From the NCBI GenBank assembly GCA_934754515.1, contig CAKVIG010000003.1, positions 1 to 64,000 on the forward strand: a stretch of 64,000 nucleotides of DNA, read 5' to 3'. The notes under the pieces are model-generated. The model ran no database searches, was not told where the DNA came from, and saw only the letters and a program-made list of their open reading frames with translations. Source of the DNA: an uncultured Candidatus Melainabacteria bacterium. GTDB lineage: Bacteria; Cyanobacteriota; Vampirovibrionia; Gastranaerophilales; Gastranaerophilaceae. The stretch's first letter is position 1. Every line of letters starts with the position of its first letter. The position numbers and the translations under genes are program-made. Shown one piece after another: positions 35,348-44,423 of the stretch.

Positions 35348-36385
35348 TTATTTCTCAGCCTTTTTATTATGAATTATTGACGAAAGTAAAGCAGATACGA
35401 TAAATACCAAACCTAAAAGCCCTGTTACAACTTCCGGCACTTCGTGGAATGTTGAAACGAACATCAGAATTGCAAGCGTTCCGATTGCCCAATGTGCACC
35501 GTGTTCAAGGTATAAGTACTGGTCTAAAGTTTTCTTTTCTACCAGCATAATTGTTAATGAGCGGACAAACATTGCACCGATAAATAACCCGATTGTAATA
35601 ATTAAAATATCCTGACTCAATGCAAACGCGCCTAACACGCCATCAAGCGAGAATGATGCGTCAATAAGTTCTAAGTATAGAAATCCGACAAGTCCTGAGC
35701 ATTTAATTGTATCTGCACACAATTTAGCACGTTCTTCCTGTCTTTTTTCCAACCATTCTGCTACACCATCAATTACAAGATACGTAATTATACCTGAAAT
35801 ACCGGAGGTTAAAACACTTTGTCTGATATCAGCAGGAATTTCAAACATTAATAAACCAAGTGCTATTAATGTCACCGTAGTACAAATTCCTTTGATTTTT
35901 GAAAGCTTTTGTAATTTGTCTTCCAGCGGTTTAATCCAATGCACTTCTTTGTTTTTTTCCGTAAAATAGTCCATAAACAGCATAAGCAAAAAAGCACCAC
36001 CAAATGTAACAATTGGCGCATGTGTTAATTCTAAGTAATGTGCATATTGATGAACATCATTCAACGCCATGTTTAAAACTGATAATATATTTAGCTTTGC
36101 GAATATTGCAACAACTAAAAGCGGGAATAAAAAACGCATTCCAAAAACAGCTATCAAAATTCCCCAAGTGATAAATCTATGACGCCATTTCTCAGACATA
36201 TTTTCAAGTTTCATCGCGTTTACTACTGCGTTATCAAAAGATAAGCTGATTTCAAGAATTGCAAGCACTAATGCAATAAACACACACATTAAGCCTGTAC
36301 CGTTATGGACGTGTTCACCCCACAAATAAGCGCAAATTATACCTAAAATTGTTACTATATACGAACCTAAAAAATAATGAATCAT
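35348..36385 (-). CDS. DUF475/TerC-like integral membrane protein
   Basis: The start is the ATG at 36385 (MIHYFLGSYIVTIL), after GAAAGGAATAAA; the ATG at 36460 lies in the upstream response-regulator gene. The 345-residue protein has about nine membrane segments. The conserved ISLSFDNAVVNAMKL and later SFSLDGVLGAFALS carry the acidic residues typical of DUF475/TerC proteins, which are linked to metal ion export or tellurite resistance. It follows the response regulator gene by 14 nt and is followed by cca. Confidence 0.88.
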   Translation of the reverse strand: MIHYFLGSYIVTILGIICAYLWGEHVHNGTGLMCVFIALVLAILEISLSFDNAVVNAMKLENMSEKWRHRFITWGILIAVFGMRFLFPLLVVAIFAKLNILSVLNMALNDVHQYAHYLELTHAPIVTFGGAFLLMLFMDYFTEKNKEVHWIKPLEDKLQKLSKIKGICTTVTLIALGLLMFEIPADIRQSVLTSGISGIITYLVIDGVAEWLEKRQEERAKLCADTIKCSGLVGFLYLELIDASFSLDGVLGAFALSQDILIITIGLFIGAMFVRSLTIMLVEKKTLDQYLYLEHGAHWAIGTLAILMFVSTFHEVPEVVTGLLGLVFIVSALLSSIIHNKKAEK

Positions 36386-36399
36386 TTTATTCCTTTCTA

Positions 36400-36777
36400 T
36401 TATTTTAAAATTTCGTCGTAAGCTGAAAGACATTTCAGCGCCGTTGATTTTGGAATACATTCAACTTCCAAATTATCTGCTATATGACGAATATTATAAG
36501 AAGCTGAAATCATTACAATTCTTGTACTGTTGTAAATATTAAAAGTTTTAACCTGTTCTACAAGCCACTCACCCGCAGATTTGGGCGCATAATCATCTTC
36601 CATTTGTAAATCAGTTAAAATAATATCATAAGGTCTTTGCTGCAACAAATAATCGTAAGCCTGCGCTGCACTTTCTGCCGTATCTATATTAATATCTTCT
36701 CCGAACAATTCGTGCATTACATTTGTATTAAAATCACGCCAGCCTTTTACATCATCAACGATTAAAATATTTTTCAT
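36400..36777 (-). CDS. Single-domain response regulator (CheY-like)
   Basis: A 125-residue receiver domain with no output domain. Asp8 and Asp9 form the acidic pocket (ILIVDDVKGW). Asp56 in IILTDLQME is the phosphorylation site. VMISAS holds the conserved Ser. Lys in CIPKST is the signalling lysine. It starts inside the last codons of aroH (4-nt overlap). The histidine kinase 0.9 kb upstream in the same operon is the obvious partner. The output target is unknown. Confidence 0.92.
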   Translation of the reverse strand: MKNILIVDDVKGWRDFNTNVMHELFGEDINIDTAESAAQAYDYLLQQRPYDIILTDLQMEDDYAPKSAGEWLVEQVKTFNIYNSTRIVMISASYNIRHIADNLEVECIPKSTALKCLSAYDEILK

Positions 36778-37124
36778 TTTCTTAAAACTTCCGCTCCGTC
36801 CAAATAAACAAATTCAGGAACAAATGTGTCACCGCAATTCACAACAATTAAAACTCTTAAACATTTCTCTAAAGAATTTGGAACATCAAGTTCATGAAAA
36901 CACATCATCGGAACATCTTTCCATTTAAGATTTATTCTAGCGTATTTTGCAGGAAAGTCTGCATTCAAATCTTTTGTAAGAGTAAATATTACATGCGATA
37001 TCATGTCTGTTTCAATTTTATTTCTATTTAGTATTTCTTTCAGCAATTTAATTGTAGCAGCACCGATTGCTTCAGGACTGTTTTCATCAACAGTAATTGC
37101 TCCTCTTATACCTTTTGATATCAT
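36774..37124 (-). CDS. aroH: Chorismate mutase, AroH type
   Basis: A 116-residue monofunctional chorismate mutase converting chorismate to prephenate for Phe/Tyr synthesis. The N-terminus GIRGAITVDENSPEAIGAAT and the CFHELDVPNSLEKCLRVLIVVN segment carry the active-site Arg and Glu residues of the AroH trimer. No other aromatic genes are near. Its position in a two-component operon between NUDIX and response-regulator genes is unusual. Confidence 0.93.
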   Translation of the reverse strand: MISKGIRGAITVDENSPEAIGAATIKLLKEILNRNKIETDMISHVIFTLTKDLNADFPAKYARINLKWKDVPMMCFHELDVPNSLEKCLRVLIVVNCGDTFVPEFVYLDGAEVLRK

Positions 37125-37127
37125 ACA

Positions 37128-37673
37128 TTATTTCTCCTCATTCAAATAAAATAAACATGCCAACGTTGATGCTGTTAGCGCAATACCGTCAGCTTCTTGC
37201 GCTCTTAACCATTTGTATACATCTTTTTTATCAACTAAAATTCTGTCTACAATTACTCCACCATCACTTACAGGCTTTGAAACTACATTATATTCATTTA
37301 TGTAAGCAATTGCAAGTGTAACGGTTTCTGAAACACACCCCGGAGAACTTGCAACTTTATGCGATTTTATTTCAATTCTATCGGCAACAAGTCCTGCTTC
37401 TTCCAAAAGCTCGGCTTTAATAGCGTCTTCTACCGTTTCTCCGATTCTTTCATCGCCGACAAGTCCGGCTGGCAGAGCGATAGAATATTTGGCAATTTCT
37501 TCTGCTACAAGAGGCGGACGTTCTTCTTTCAGAAACAAAATCTTTTCATTATTAATAATAGGTAGAATCACAACCACATCTTTAGCGTTTGGTCTGTGTG
37601 CATAAACCCAATCTTTTCCTGATTTGGAAGGTGTACTTTTAAGTTGCAAGAATTTTGTATCATATAAAATCAT
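37128..37673 (-). CDS. NUDIX hydrolase, ADP-ribose pyrophosphatase-like
   Basis: A 181-residue NUDIX protein. The box reads GDERIGE-TVEDAIK-AELLEEAGL; the usual Arg of REUxEE is Ala, while the metal-binding Glu residues are kept. Upstream are PAGLVGDE and FLKEERPPL, which place it with ADP-ribose/NDP-sugar pyrophosphatases. The C-terminal region (DGIALTASTLACLFYLNEEK) is standard for the group. It is 2 nt from the histidine kinase stop and 3 nt from aroH. Confidence 0.9.
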   Translation of the reverse strand: MILYDTKFLQLKSTPSKSGKDWVYAHRPNAKDVVVILPIINNEKILFLKEERPPLVAEEIAKYSIALPAGLVGDERIGETVEDAIKAELLEEAGLVADRIEIKSHKVASSPGCVSETVTLAIAYINEYNVVSKPVSDGGVIVDRILVDKKDVYKWLRAQEADGIALTASTLACLFYLNEEK

Positions 37674-37675
37674 AA

Positions 37676-39022
37676 TTATTCTCCGTAATGCAAATTAGTA
37701 TTAACAACAGCAGGCAATTTAATTGTAAATTCGGTATATTCGCCTTCTTCACTTTCTACCGTCAATTCTCCGCCATGAGATTTAACTATTTGCAAAGCCA
37801 GATACAAACCCAAACCTGTTCCTATTTTTCTGAATTTTTTTGCGGCTGAAAAATACTTGTTAAAGATTTTATCAATATCTTCTTTTGAAATTCCTGCGCC
37901 AAAATCTTTAACCTTGATTACGATAAATTTTGGGATTTCACCGATTGTAATATTAACAGGCGAAGCCAATTCTCCGTAAGAAATTGCATTTTGTATCAAA
38001 TTCTTAATAACACGCTTTAATTGCATTTTATCAGCAAAAACACAAATATCGCGATTCGTTGTAAAGTTTAGCGGATTGTGAGTCTTGTCGGCAATCGGAC
38101 GCATTTCATCAATTATTTCTTCTATAAACGGTTTTAGTTTAATATTTTCTTTATAAAGTCTGATAGAACCGTCTTTAACCTTATAAGTTTCTAAAACTAT
38201 CTGAACCAAATCCAAAAGCTCTTTATTTGAAGACTGCATATTTTTAAGCGCAACCTCCTGTTTGTCGGATATTGGACCGAAGTTTTTATTTAAAAACAAT
38301 TCAAGCATATTAGTTTCGGCAATAATCGGAACTTTCAAGTCATGTGTTAAAGTTGCGACAAAATCTTCTTTCAAACTTTCCAACTCTCTTTGGTTTGTAA
38401 CATTCTTAATTATTACAATGAACCTGCGCTTCTTATCTTCAAGTTTAAGCTCCATTGTGCTTGCAACAAAATTTGAAGCCATATCGGTTTTTATAAAAAC
38501 ATCATCTTCGTTAAGTTTTTCTAAATTTTTATTTTTTGCAATTTGAATAAATTCCAACAAATCAGCACCAAGTAAATCTTTGCCTGCAACATTAAACCAT
38601 TCACATATTTTAGCCGTTGCACGCAAAATCTTGTGCTCGCCATCCACAACTACCAAACCATCGGAGAGAGAGTTGATAACCGCTTCCAAGAACTTGTTTT
38701 GACGATGAAGCTCTGTTTGGTATTCAGTAATCATTTTTTCTCTATCATAAAGAGTTTCAATCATCCTGTTTATACTGTCTGCCAATGGTTCTGTGCTTGG
38801 AATTTCCATTTTTTCAACTTTTTTTGACAAGTCGCCGTAACGAACAGAATTTACGGTTTTTGTAATTACACCCAAGTAATCATTAATCTTAGACCATTTT
38901 TTCCCTGCATGCCTTGCAAAAAAGAAGAGGAATATTAACATGCCAAGTACAAAAAGATTTAAAATATGTATAAATAATGTTCCCTTATCTGCAAAATAAT
39001 AACTCAACACTTCCATTAGCAT
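37676..39022 (-). CDS. PAS-containing sensor histidine kinase
   Basis: A 448-residue kinase. It has one membrane helix (17-37), a HAMP-like linker (38-95), a PAS domain (105-210), HisKA with the phosphoacceptor His227 (FVATLTHDLKVP), and a HATPase_c domain with N box RVIKNLIQNAISYG, G1 KDFGAGIS and G2 GTGLGLYLALQIV. The periplasmic part is only a few residues, so it probably senses a cytoplasmic or membrane signal. It heads an eight-gene operon; the cognate response regulator is the fourth gene. Confidence 0.94.
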   Translation of the reverse strand: MLMEVLSYYFADKGTLFIHILNLFVLGMLIFLFFFARHAGKKWSKINDYLGVITKTVNSVRYGDLSKKVEKMEIPSTEPLADSINRMIETLYDREKMITEYQTELHRQNKFLEAVINSLSDGLVVVDGEHKILRATAKICEWFNVAGKDLLGADLLEFIQIAKNKNLEKLNEDDVFIKTDMASNFVASTMELKLEDKKRRFIVIIKNVTNQRELESLKEDFVATLTHDLKVPIIAETNMLELFLNKNFGPISDKQEVALKNMQSSNKELLDLVQIVLETYKVKDGSIRLYKENIKLKPFIEEIIDEMRPIADKTHNPLNFTTNRDICVFADKMQLKRVIKNLIQNAISYGELASPVNITIGEIPKFIVIKVKDFGAGISKEDIDKIFNKYFSAAKKFRKIGTGLGLYLALQIVKSHGGELTVESEEGEYTEFTIKLPAVVNTNLHYGE

Positions 39023-39153
39023 GCTTTACTTGTCCTATTTTAATATTTTATGATACAATTATAACAGAAAAGGAGTATAAGGGGGAAGGATTTTTTTAAA
39101 TAGGGCTTGCCTGTTTAATTTGAGCCTTAAACCTTAAAAAGTCGGATTTATTC

Positions 39154-39951
39154 ATGAATAAGATTTATAGGATATTTTTGGGAGTATTTTGTTGGACTTG
39201 TGCACTTGCGGTACACGCTGCGGATAAGTTTGATATTTTGCCTGACTTGCCTGAACCTTTGGCTAACGCGGCACAAGCTTCTTCTGTTACTACAAGCGAT
39301 AATGCAATAACTACAACTCAATCAATCGGACAAGAACCAAATCTTGTTTCAATTATATTTTCTTTGATTTTTGTAGTTTTGTTAATTTATGCAACAGGTA
39401 TTATTTATGCAAAACTTAACAAATTGGGTTTAAATACTCTAAAAAAACAAATGGGCGAAGGCAACAATTCACATGTTTCTGTCATTTCTACGACTACTTT
39501 AGGTAATAACAAATCATTGCATGTAGTAGAACTTGACGGCAAAAGAATGCTAATCGGAGCTTCAACTAATTCTATTCATTTGATTAAAGATTTGGGTTCG
39601 TTTCCGCCTGAAGAATTCGAAGAAGGCGAGTATTCAAAAATAGAAATTCCTAATATAAGAATTCCTAAAATTGAGATTCCAAAAATTGAATTTCCGGGTT
39701 TTACGAAAGTTGTAGCGAGAAAAGTTGTTGAAGAAGAAACAGAACCGCAACAAGAGAAAACTAAAACGGAAGAAAACGATAATTTTGAAATTTCTGATAT
39801 TTATGTGGAAGAAGAAAATCCTGATGGAATTATTGATAAATTGTTCCACACTGTAGCGGAAGACAATAACCAACCGCAAGAAGAAGAAAAAGAAAACGAG
39901 CATAAAGTTGACCCTGATGAGTTTGCGCTTTATAAGAAGTATTTGGGCTAA
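39154..39951 (+). CDS. fliO: FliO-like flagellar biosynthesis protein
   Basis: A 265-residue protein with a signal peptide (MNKIYRIFLGVFCWTCALAVHA). It has a membrane helix (about 68-90, LVSIIFSLIFVVLLIYATGII) and then the FliO pattern VSVISTTTLGNNKSLHVVELDGKRMLIGASTNSIHLI. An IPKIE-type repeat (about 170-190) and an acidic, Glu-rich tail follow. FliO helps assemble the FliPQR export gate of flagella. No fliP/Q/R or other flagellar genes are adjacent, so it is an orphan here. neuB and a KdsC-like gene lie just downstream in the same direction. Confidence 0.75.
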   Translation: MNKIYRIFLGVFCWTCALAVHAADKFDILPDLPEPLANAAQASSVTTSDNAITTTQSIGQEPNLVSIIFSLIFVVLLIYATGIIYAKLNKLGLNTLKKQMGEGNNSHVSVISTTTLGNNKSLHVVELDGKRMLIGASTNSIHLIKDLGSFPPEEFEEGEYSKIEIPNIRIPKIEIPKIEFPGFTKVVARKVVEEETEPQQEKTKTEENDNFEISDIYVEEENPDGIIDKLFHTVAEDNNQPQEEEKENEHKVDPDEFALYKKYLG

Positions 39952-39982
39952 ATATTGGGTTAAATAAAAATAAGGAGAGCTA

Positions 39983-40852
39983 ATGGCAAAGTGTGTGAAA
40001 ATTGCAAATAAGATTGTAGGTGACGGTTACCCTTGTTTTATTATTGCAGAAATCGGAATTAATCATAACGGCTCGGTTGCTTTAGCAAAAAAAATGATTG
40101 ATATTGCCGTAACAACAGGCTGTGATGCGGTAAAGTTTCAAAAAAGAACCGTTGATGTCGTTTATACAAAAGAAGAACTTGCAAAAGAAAGAAAAAGTGT
40201 TTTTGGGAATACTAATGGCGATTTAAAACACGGTTTAGAATTTGGTGAAAAAGAATACAAAGAAATTGACGAATACTGTAAAGAAAAAGGTATTTTATGG
40301 TTTGCATCCTGTTGGGATGAAGCGTCCGTTGATTTTATGGAAAAATTTGATATTCCTTGTTACAAAATTGCATCCGCTTCTTTAACCGATGATAATTTGC
40401 TTAAGTATACAAAATCAAAAGGTAAACCGATTTTGCTTTCAACAGGCATGAGTACTATGGAAGAAATCAGACATGCTGTTTCTGTTTTGGGTGAAGATAA
40501 TTTAATAATTTATCACTGCACATCAACTTATCCGTCAAATGCGGATGAAACAAACTTACGTGTTATAGAAACCTTTAAAAAAGAATTCTCTTGCCCTATC
40601 GGGTATTCAGGACATGAAAGAGGTGTAACTCCTTCGGTATTGGCGGCTGCATTGGGGGCAAATTCTGTAGAACGTCATATTACGGTTGACAGAACCAATT
40701 GGGGTTCAGATCAAGCTGCAAGTTTAGAAATGGCGGGATTATATCACATGGTACGTGATATAAGACAAGTACCCGAACTTTTAGGTGATGGAATTAAGGT
40801 TGTTTACCCGAGAGAATTACCTATCATTGAAAAATTAAGAAGGGTGAAATAA
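39983..40852 (+). CDS. neuB: NeuB-family nonulosonic acid synthase without SAF domain
   Basis: A 289-residue enzyme of the NeuB family, condensing a hexosamine derivative with phosphoenolpyruvate to a sialic-, legionaminic- or pseudaminic-type acid. Conserved blocks are FIIAEIGINHNGSVALAKKMI, AVKFQKR, KIASASL, ILLSTGMSTMEEI, HCTSTYPS and GYSGHERG. Typical NeuB has a C-terminal antifreeze-like SAF domain and about 340-350 residues; here the protein ends after the barrel. RBS is AAGGAGAGC. The stop overlaps the next gene's ATG by one base. Confidence 0.88.
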   Translation: MAKCVKIANKIVGDGYPCFIIAEIGINHNGSVALAKKMIDIAVTTGCDAVKFQKRTVDVVYTKEELAKERKSVFGNTNGDLKHGLEFGEKEYKEIDEYCKEKGILWFASCWDEASVDFMEKFDIPCYKIASASLTDDNLLKYTKSKGKPILLSTGMSTMEEIRHAVSVLGEDNLIIYHCTSTYPSNADETNLRVIETFKKEFSCPIGYSGHERGVTPSVLAAALGANSVERHITVDRTNWGSDQAASLEMAGLYHMVRDIRQVPELLGDGIKVVYPRELPIIEKLRRVK

Positions 40853-41334
40853 TGGCTTTAAATTTACCTGATACAATAAAATTTGTGATTACCGATTTTG
40901 ACGGCATTGTAACTGATAACTGTGTTTATATTGATTCAAAAGGTGAAATGACCAGAAAACTTAATTTCAAAGACGTAATGGCTTTTTCAATTTTAAGAAA
41001 AAACGGATATCATATCGGTATTGTTTCAGGCGAAAAAAATTCTGCAATAGAGATTATTGCAAAGAAATTTAAAGTTGAAGAAGTACATCAAGATATAAGA
41101 ATTAAGATTGATGTAATAAAATCAATCGTTGAAAGATATAAGTTAAAAGAAGATGAGTTTGTTTATATCGGAGATGATATAAACGACTTGGAATCACTAA
41201 AATTTGCAAAATATGCAATTACTGTTCCCGATGCTGTTGCAACAGTCAAAGCTATTGAAGGTATTCAAACAACAACCGCACATGGTGGAAACGGTGCATT
41301 TAGAGAGATTGTAGATTGTTTAGTAAATCCTTAA
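40852..41334 (+). CDS. KdsC-like HAD phosphatase
   Basis: A 160-residue HAD phosphatase of the KdsC/NeuA-phosphatase type. Motif I is VITDFDGIVTDN, with KLNFKDVMAF next, motif III VSGEKN.., and motif IV FVYIGDDINDLESLK. It lacks the cap domain. Members hydrolyse KDO-8-phosphate or the 9-phosphate of a nonulosonic acid. Direct coupling to neuB favours the second option. No kdsA or kdsB is visible in the window. Confidence 0.88.
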   Translation: MALNLPDTIKFVITDFDGIVTDNCVYIDSKGEMTRKLNFKDVMAFSILRKNGYHIGIVSGEKNSAIEIIAKKFKVEEVHQDIRIKIDVIKSIVERYKLKEDEFVYIGDDINDLESLKFAKYAITVPDAVATVKAIEGIQTTTAHGGNGAFREIVDCLVNP

Positions 41335-41432
41335 ACACTTCTATATAAGATTAGAAATGTAAATTTATATTAAGTTACTAGCAAAAGAATTTTTTACCCG
41401 TTTTAACATGATATGTATTAAGGAGAATATCA

Positions 41433-44396
41433 GTGTTAAAAATTAGTCCAATCAACGGTTTGAACCATTTTAGTGTTAAGAAAAGTGAAAAACAAAACAA
41501 CAATTCTACGAATCCGATTACTACTAGTAGTAATCTAACGGAAGTATTTACTTCCGGAGTTCCAAGAAGCTATATAAATTTCAGAGGAAAGACTGAAGAC
41601 GAGCTTAAATTTGGTGACGATGCCAAACAATTAATTAATCGAGCTAAAAATATTGCGATTGAAATGGGACATGATGAAATTACACCATTTCATATTATTT
41701 CAGCATCTATTCAAGAAACAGAAGATAATATTAAATATATCCAGGAAAATCAACCGGAATTATTTGCTTCAGGTCAAATTTCTTCTATTTCTACGTTAAA
41801 TAAATTAGCAAATAATTATGCAAGTCGAAATATGTTAATTACAGAAAGTGATTTTGATTATTTTCTGGATATTATGGATGGATTCAAACAAGAAAATGAT
41901 GAATATTTGAACGCTTTGCCTGTAAATGAAGATATTAAAGGTAAAGATAGAGATATTGATTTTTCAGCAGACTTTAAAAAAGAATTAAAAACCACACAAG
42001 AAAAAATAAAAAGCTTAGATGCCTATATATTACTGGGAACAGCATTTAATGTTAACAGTTTTGCCAATATAGAATATACCAGCGATTTTATAAAGAATTT
42101 TAAAGCACTAACTTATTATAAAGATAGTAAAGATGTTATAGCTCAACATTTAAAACACTATGATGCAAAAGCAATAGATGTTTGGAACAAATTAGCGTTA
42201 GGCTCTAATTTATTTGTTACTTATAATGATAAAACCGAAGGCGATAGGCTTCAAGCCAGTTTAGTACATACGATAGATGCTAAAAAACATGGCAATTTTA
42301 ATTCCGACAACACACTGCCTTATTTGATTTCAGATGTTGTTAAAGCACAGGATTTAATAGACGAAATTCAATCAATACAAGAAGCTGAACCTGATAAACA
42401 TAAAATATTCATGGTAAATATTGACTCTTTGATAGAAAATGCGCCAATGAATGAAGATGGTGAAATCACTTTGCCAATTGAAGTATTTGCGCTGCCAAAA
42501 GTTGTTAAAGACAATGTCCATTTCATTTTCTTCCAAAACAAAGATGCGTACTATCAAACTCAAAAAGACCCGACAGTAAAAAAATTATATTCTGATTGCA
42601 TCAATTATTCTATACCTCCTATGCATACTTTTGAAGCCCAAAAGGTATTAGCAACAGAAAAACAATTAACTGAAGATGTAAAAACTCCATTCACAAAAGA
42701 AGCTAGAGATAAAGCAGTATTTTATGCAGACAAAATTGAAGGCGCATTTCCTGAAAAAGCAGTTGATTTGATGAAAAGAATTTCTTTATACTATGGAAAT
42801 TCTAAAAAAAGAATCAGCCTTAAAAATGTAGATGAATTCGCTTCAATTGCAAAAGATTTATTTAATAAAGACGCTGATAACAACAGTATAATCTATGATA
42901 CCGGTAAAGATTTAAGCTCTCTTTATGGTAAAGAAACCGTTAAAAAAGATCTTGAAGCAATCGTAAGACAAATTAAAACAGGAAAAATCGGCACTCGCGG
43001 TTATATAATGTATTCTCAAGATGAAGAAGCCGGTTCTGGCAGAAGATATACTGCACAAGCTTTAGCCGGAGAAGCAAAAGTTCCTTATATGGAAATTGCA
43101 TCAGCTGATTATGCAGTGGTTTTTGAAGATGAAAATGGTATTAAAAATGCTCCTGCGGTAGAAATGCATAGAATTTTTTCAGAAATCAAAAAAGCAGCAG
43201 AGCAAAATGAAAACAAAACTGCAATTTTATTTATAAACAATTTTGAAGATTTTGCATTCTCAGGTTATTATCATGCAGGTTATAAACAAGCAATGGCTCA
43301 AATGGAAAAAGAAATGTCTAGGGCAGAAGCTGAAAGACTTAACATTTTGGTTATAGGTTCAACCGAAGAAGATTATGCTCAATTAATTCCTACCGTAGCA
43401 AGAGGATTTAATCAGAACATCTCTATTGACTCACCTGCTTTCAATAAAGCATCAAGAAAAGAAATTATCACAAATCGTTTAAAAGAAAGTGATATACAAC
43501 TTGAAGCCGGAGATGCAGGTGAAAAAGATAGATTAATTCAAAAGTTGGTCAAGTTAACTGAATATATGTCTTTTGTTGAAATTAAAACTATGATAGATAA
43601 AGCAAAACAAATCACTGCTGAAAGAGGAAAAACTAAAGCAACCATGGGTGATTTCATTGAATCATATTTACAAATTTCAACAGGAAGAACTTCTCGTCCT
43701 GAAATGCCTGATTTTAATAAACGTGCAACAACTTCTCACGAATGCGGACACGCTGTAAATTTAGAAGTTATGGGTGATATCTTAAAAGAAAAAGGTCAAC
43801 CTTGGCATCAATTCAGAGATGTTAACTTCATAACGCTTGACCCGAGAGGAAGCTTCTTAGGTGCAGTATTTGAAGGCAGAAAAGATAATACGGATTTTCC
43901 GTTTGAAGCTTTATTTACAAGCATAGTTTGCGCTTATGGCGGTCATTCTTGTGAAAAAATATTCTTTGATATGGACGGTTCAAGCGGAATTAGCCAAGAT
44001 TTGGCACAAGCAACATCAGCTGCAAAACATGGCGTTGAATACTATGGTTTTGGACATAATACAGGAAAAATTTCAAACGCAGCTGAAATAAAATCAGGTA
44101 AATATTTTGAAAATGTATACAAAGATATGGAAGTAATTCTTAAGAACGCCCAAACCGTATCTGATTTAATCACTGATACATACAAAGGTTTCAACGAATG
44201 GTTCACTGATAAATATTCTAAACTAATTGGTACTGACGATTGTATGATAGATGGTGATGACTTTAGAGCAGCATTAGCGTTGTGGAAAACTTCTCAACCG
44301 GAAAGCAAAAAAGAAGATTTTGAAATTTTGAGCGAAATGGTTATGGATATCATCAAAGAAACTAAAAAAGGTAAGATATATGGAAAACTAAAATAG
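41433..44396 (+). CDS. Clp_N / degenerate AAA / M41 peptidase fusion
   Basis: A 987-residue protein starting at GTG 41433 after AAGGAG. Residues 1-50 are a low-complexity head (ISPINGLNHF.. and YINFRG). Residues 55-165 resemble the Clp_N repeat (AKQLINRAKNIAIEMGHDEITPFHII). Residues 523-545 align with FtsH Walker A but read YSQDEEAGSGRRYTAQALAG, with no GKT. The Walker B slot is ILFINNFED (598-606). The M41 peptidase part keeps HECGH (769-773) and the downstream SSGISQDLAQA region with the third metal ligand. No membrane segment is visible. It looks like a protease whose ATPase is dead or used as a scaffold. Confidence 0.8.
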   Translation: MLKISPINGLNHFSVKKSEKQNNNSTNPITTSSNLTEVFTSGVPRSYINFRGKTEDELKFGDDAKQLINRAKNIAIEMGHDEITPFHIISASIQETEDNIKYIQENQPELFASGQISSISTLNKLANNYASRNMLITESDFDYFLDIMDGFKQENDEYLNALPVNEDIKGKDRDIDFSADFKKELKTTQEKIKSLDAYILLGTAFNVNSFANIEYTSDFIKNFKALTYYKDSKDVIAQHLKHYDAKAIDVWNKLALGSNLFVTYNDKTEGDRLQASLVHTIDAKKHGNFNSDNTLPYLISDVVKAQDLIDEIQSIQEAEPDKHKIFMVNIDSLIENAPMNEDGEITLPIEVFALPKVVKDNVHFIFFQNKDAYYQTQKDPTVKKLYSDCINYSIPPMHTFEAQKVLATEKQLTEDVKTPFTKEARDKAVFYADKIEGAFPEKAVDLMKRISLYYGNSKKRISLKNVDEFASIAKDLFNKDADNNSIIYDTGKDLSSLYGKETVKKDLEAIVRQIKTGKIGTRGYIMYSQDEEAGSGRRYTAQALAGEAKVPYMEIASADYAVVFEDENGIKNAPAVEMHRIFSEIKKAAEQNENKTAILFINNFEDFAFSGYYHAGYKQAMAQMEKEMSRAEAERLNILVIGSTEEDYAQLIPTVARGFNQNISIDSPAFNKASRKEIITNRLKESDIQLEAGDAGEKDRLIQKLVKLTEYMSFVEIKTMIDKAKQITAERGKTKATMGDFIESYLQISTGRTSRPEMPDFNKRATTSHECGHAVNLEVMGDILKEKGQPWHQFRDVNFITLDPRGSFLGAVFEGRKDNTDFPFEALFTSIVCAYGGHSCEKIFFDMDGSSGISQDLAQATSAAKHGVEYYGFGHNTGKISNAAEIKSGKYFENVYKDMEVILKNAQTVSDLITDTYKGFNEWFTDKYSKLIGTDDCMIDGDDFRAALALWKTSQPESKKEDFEILSEMVMDIIKETKKGKIYGKLK

Positions 44397-44419
44397 GGTG
44401 AACATCCACCCTATTTTTA
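44391..44419. terminator. Terminator between convergent genes
   Basis: AAATAGGGTG and CCACCCTATTTTT form a stem across the AACAT loop, immediately after the M41-fusion stop and before the ferritin stop. Confidence 0.85.
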
Positions 44420-44423
44420 GCAA

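Noticed and set aside
40852..41334. Dedicated KDO-8-phosphate phosphatase
   Set aside because: KdsC-like motifs fit, but direct coupling to neuB and the absence of kdsA/kdsB make a nonulosonic acid phosphatase more likely.
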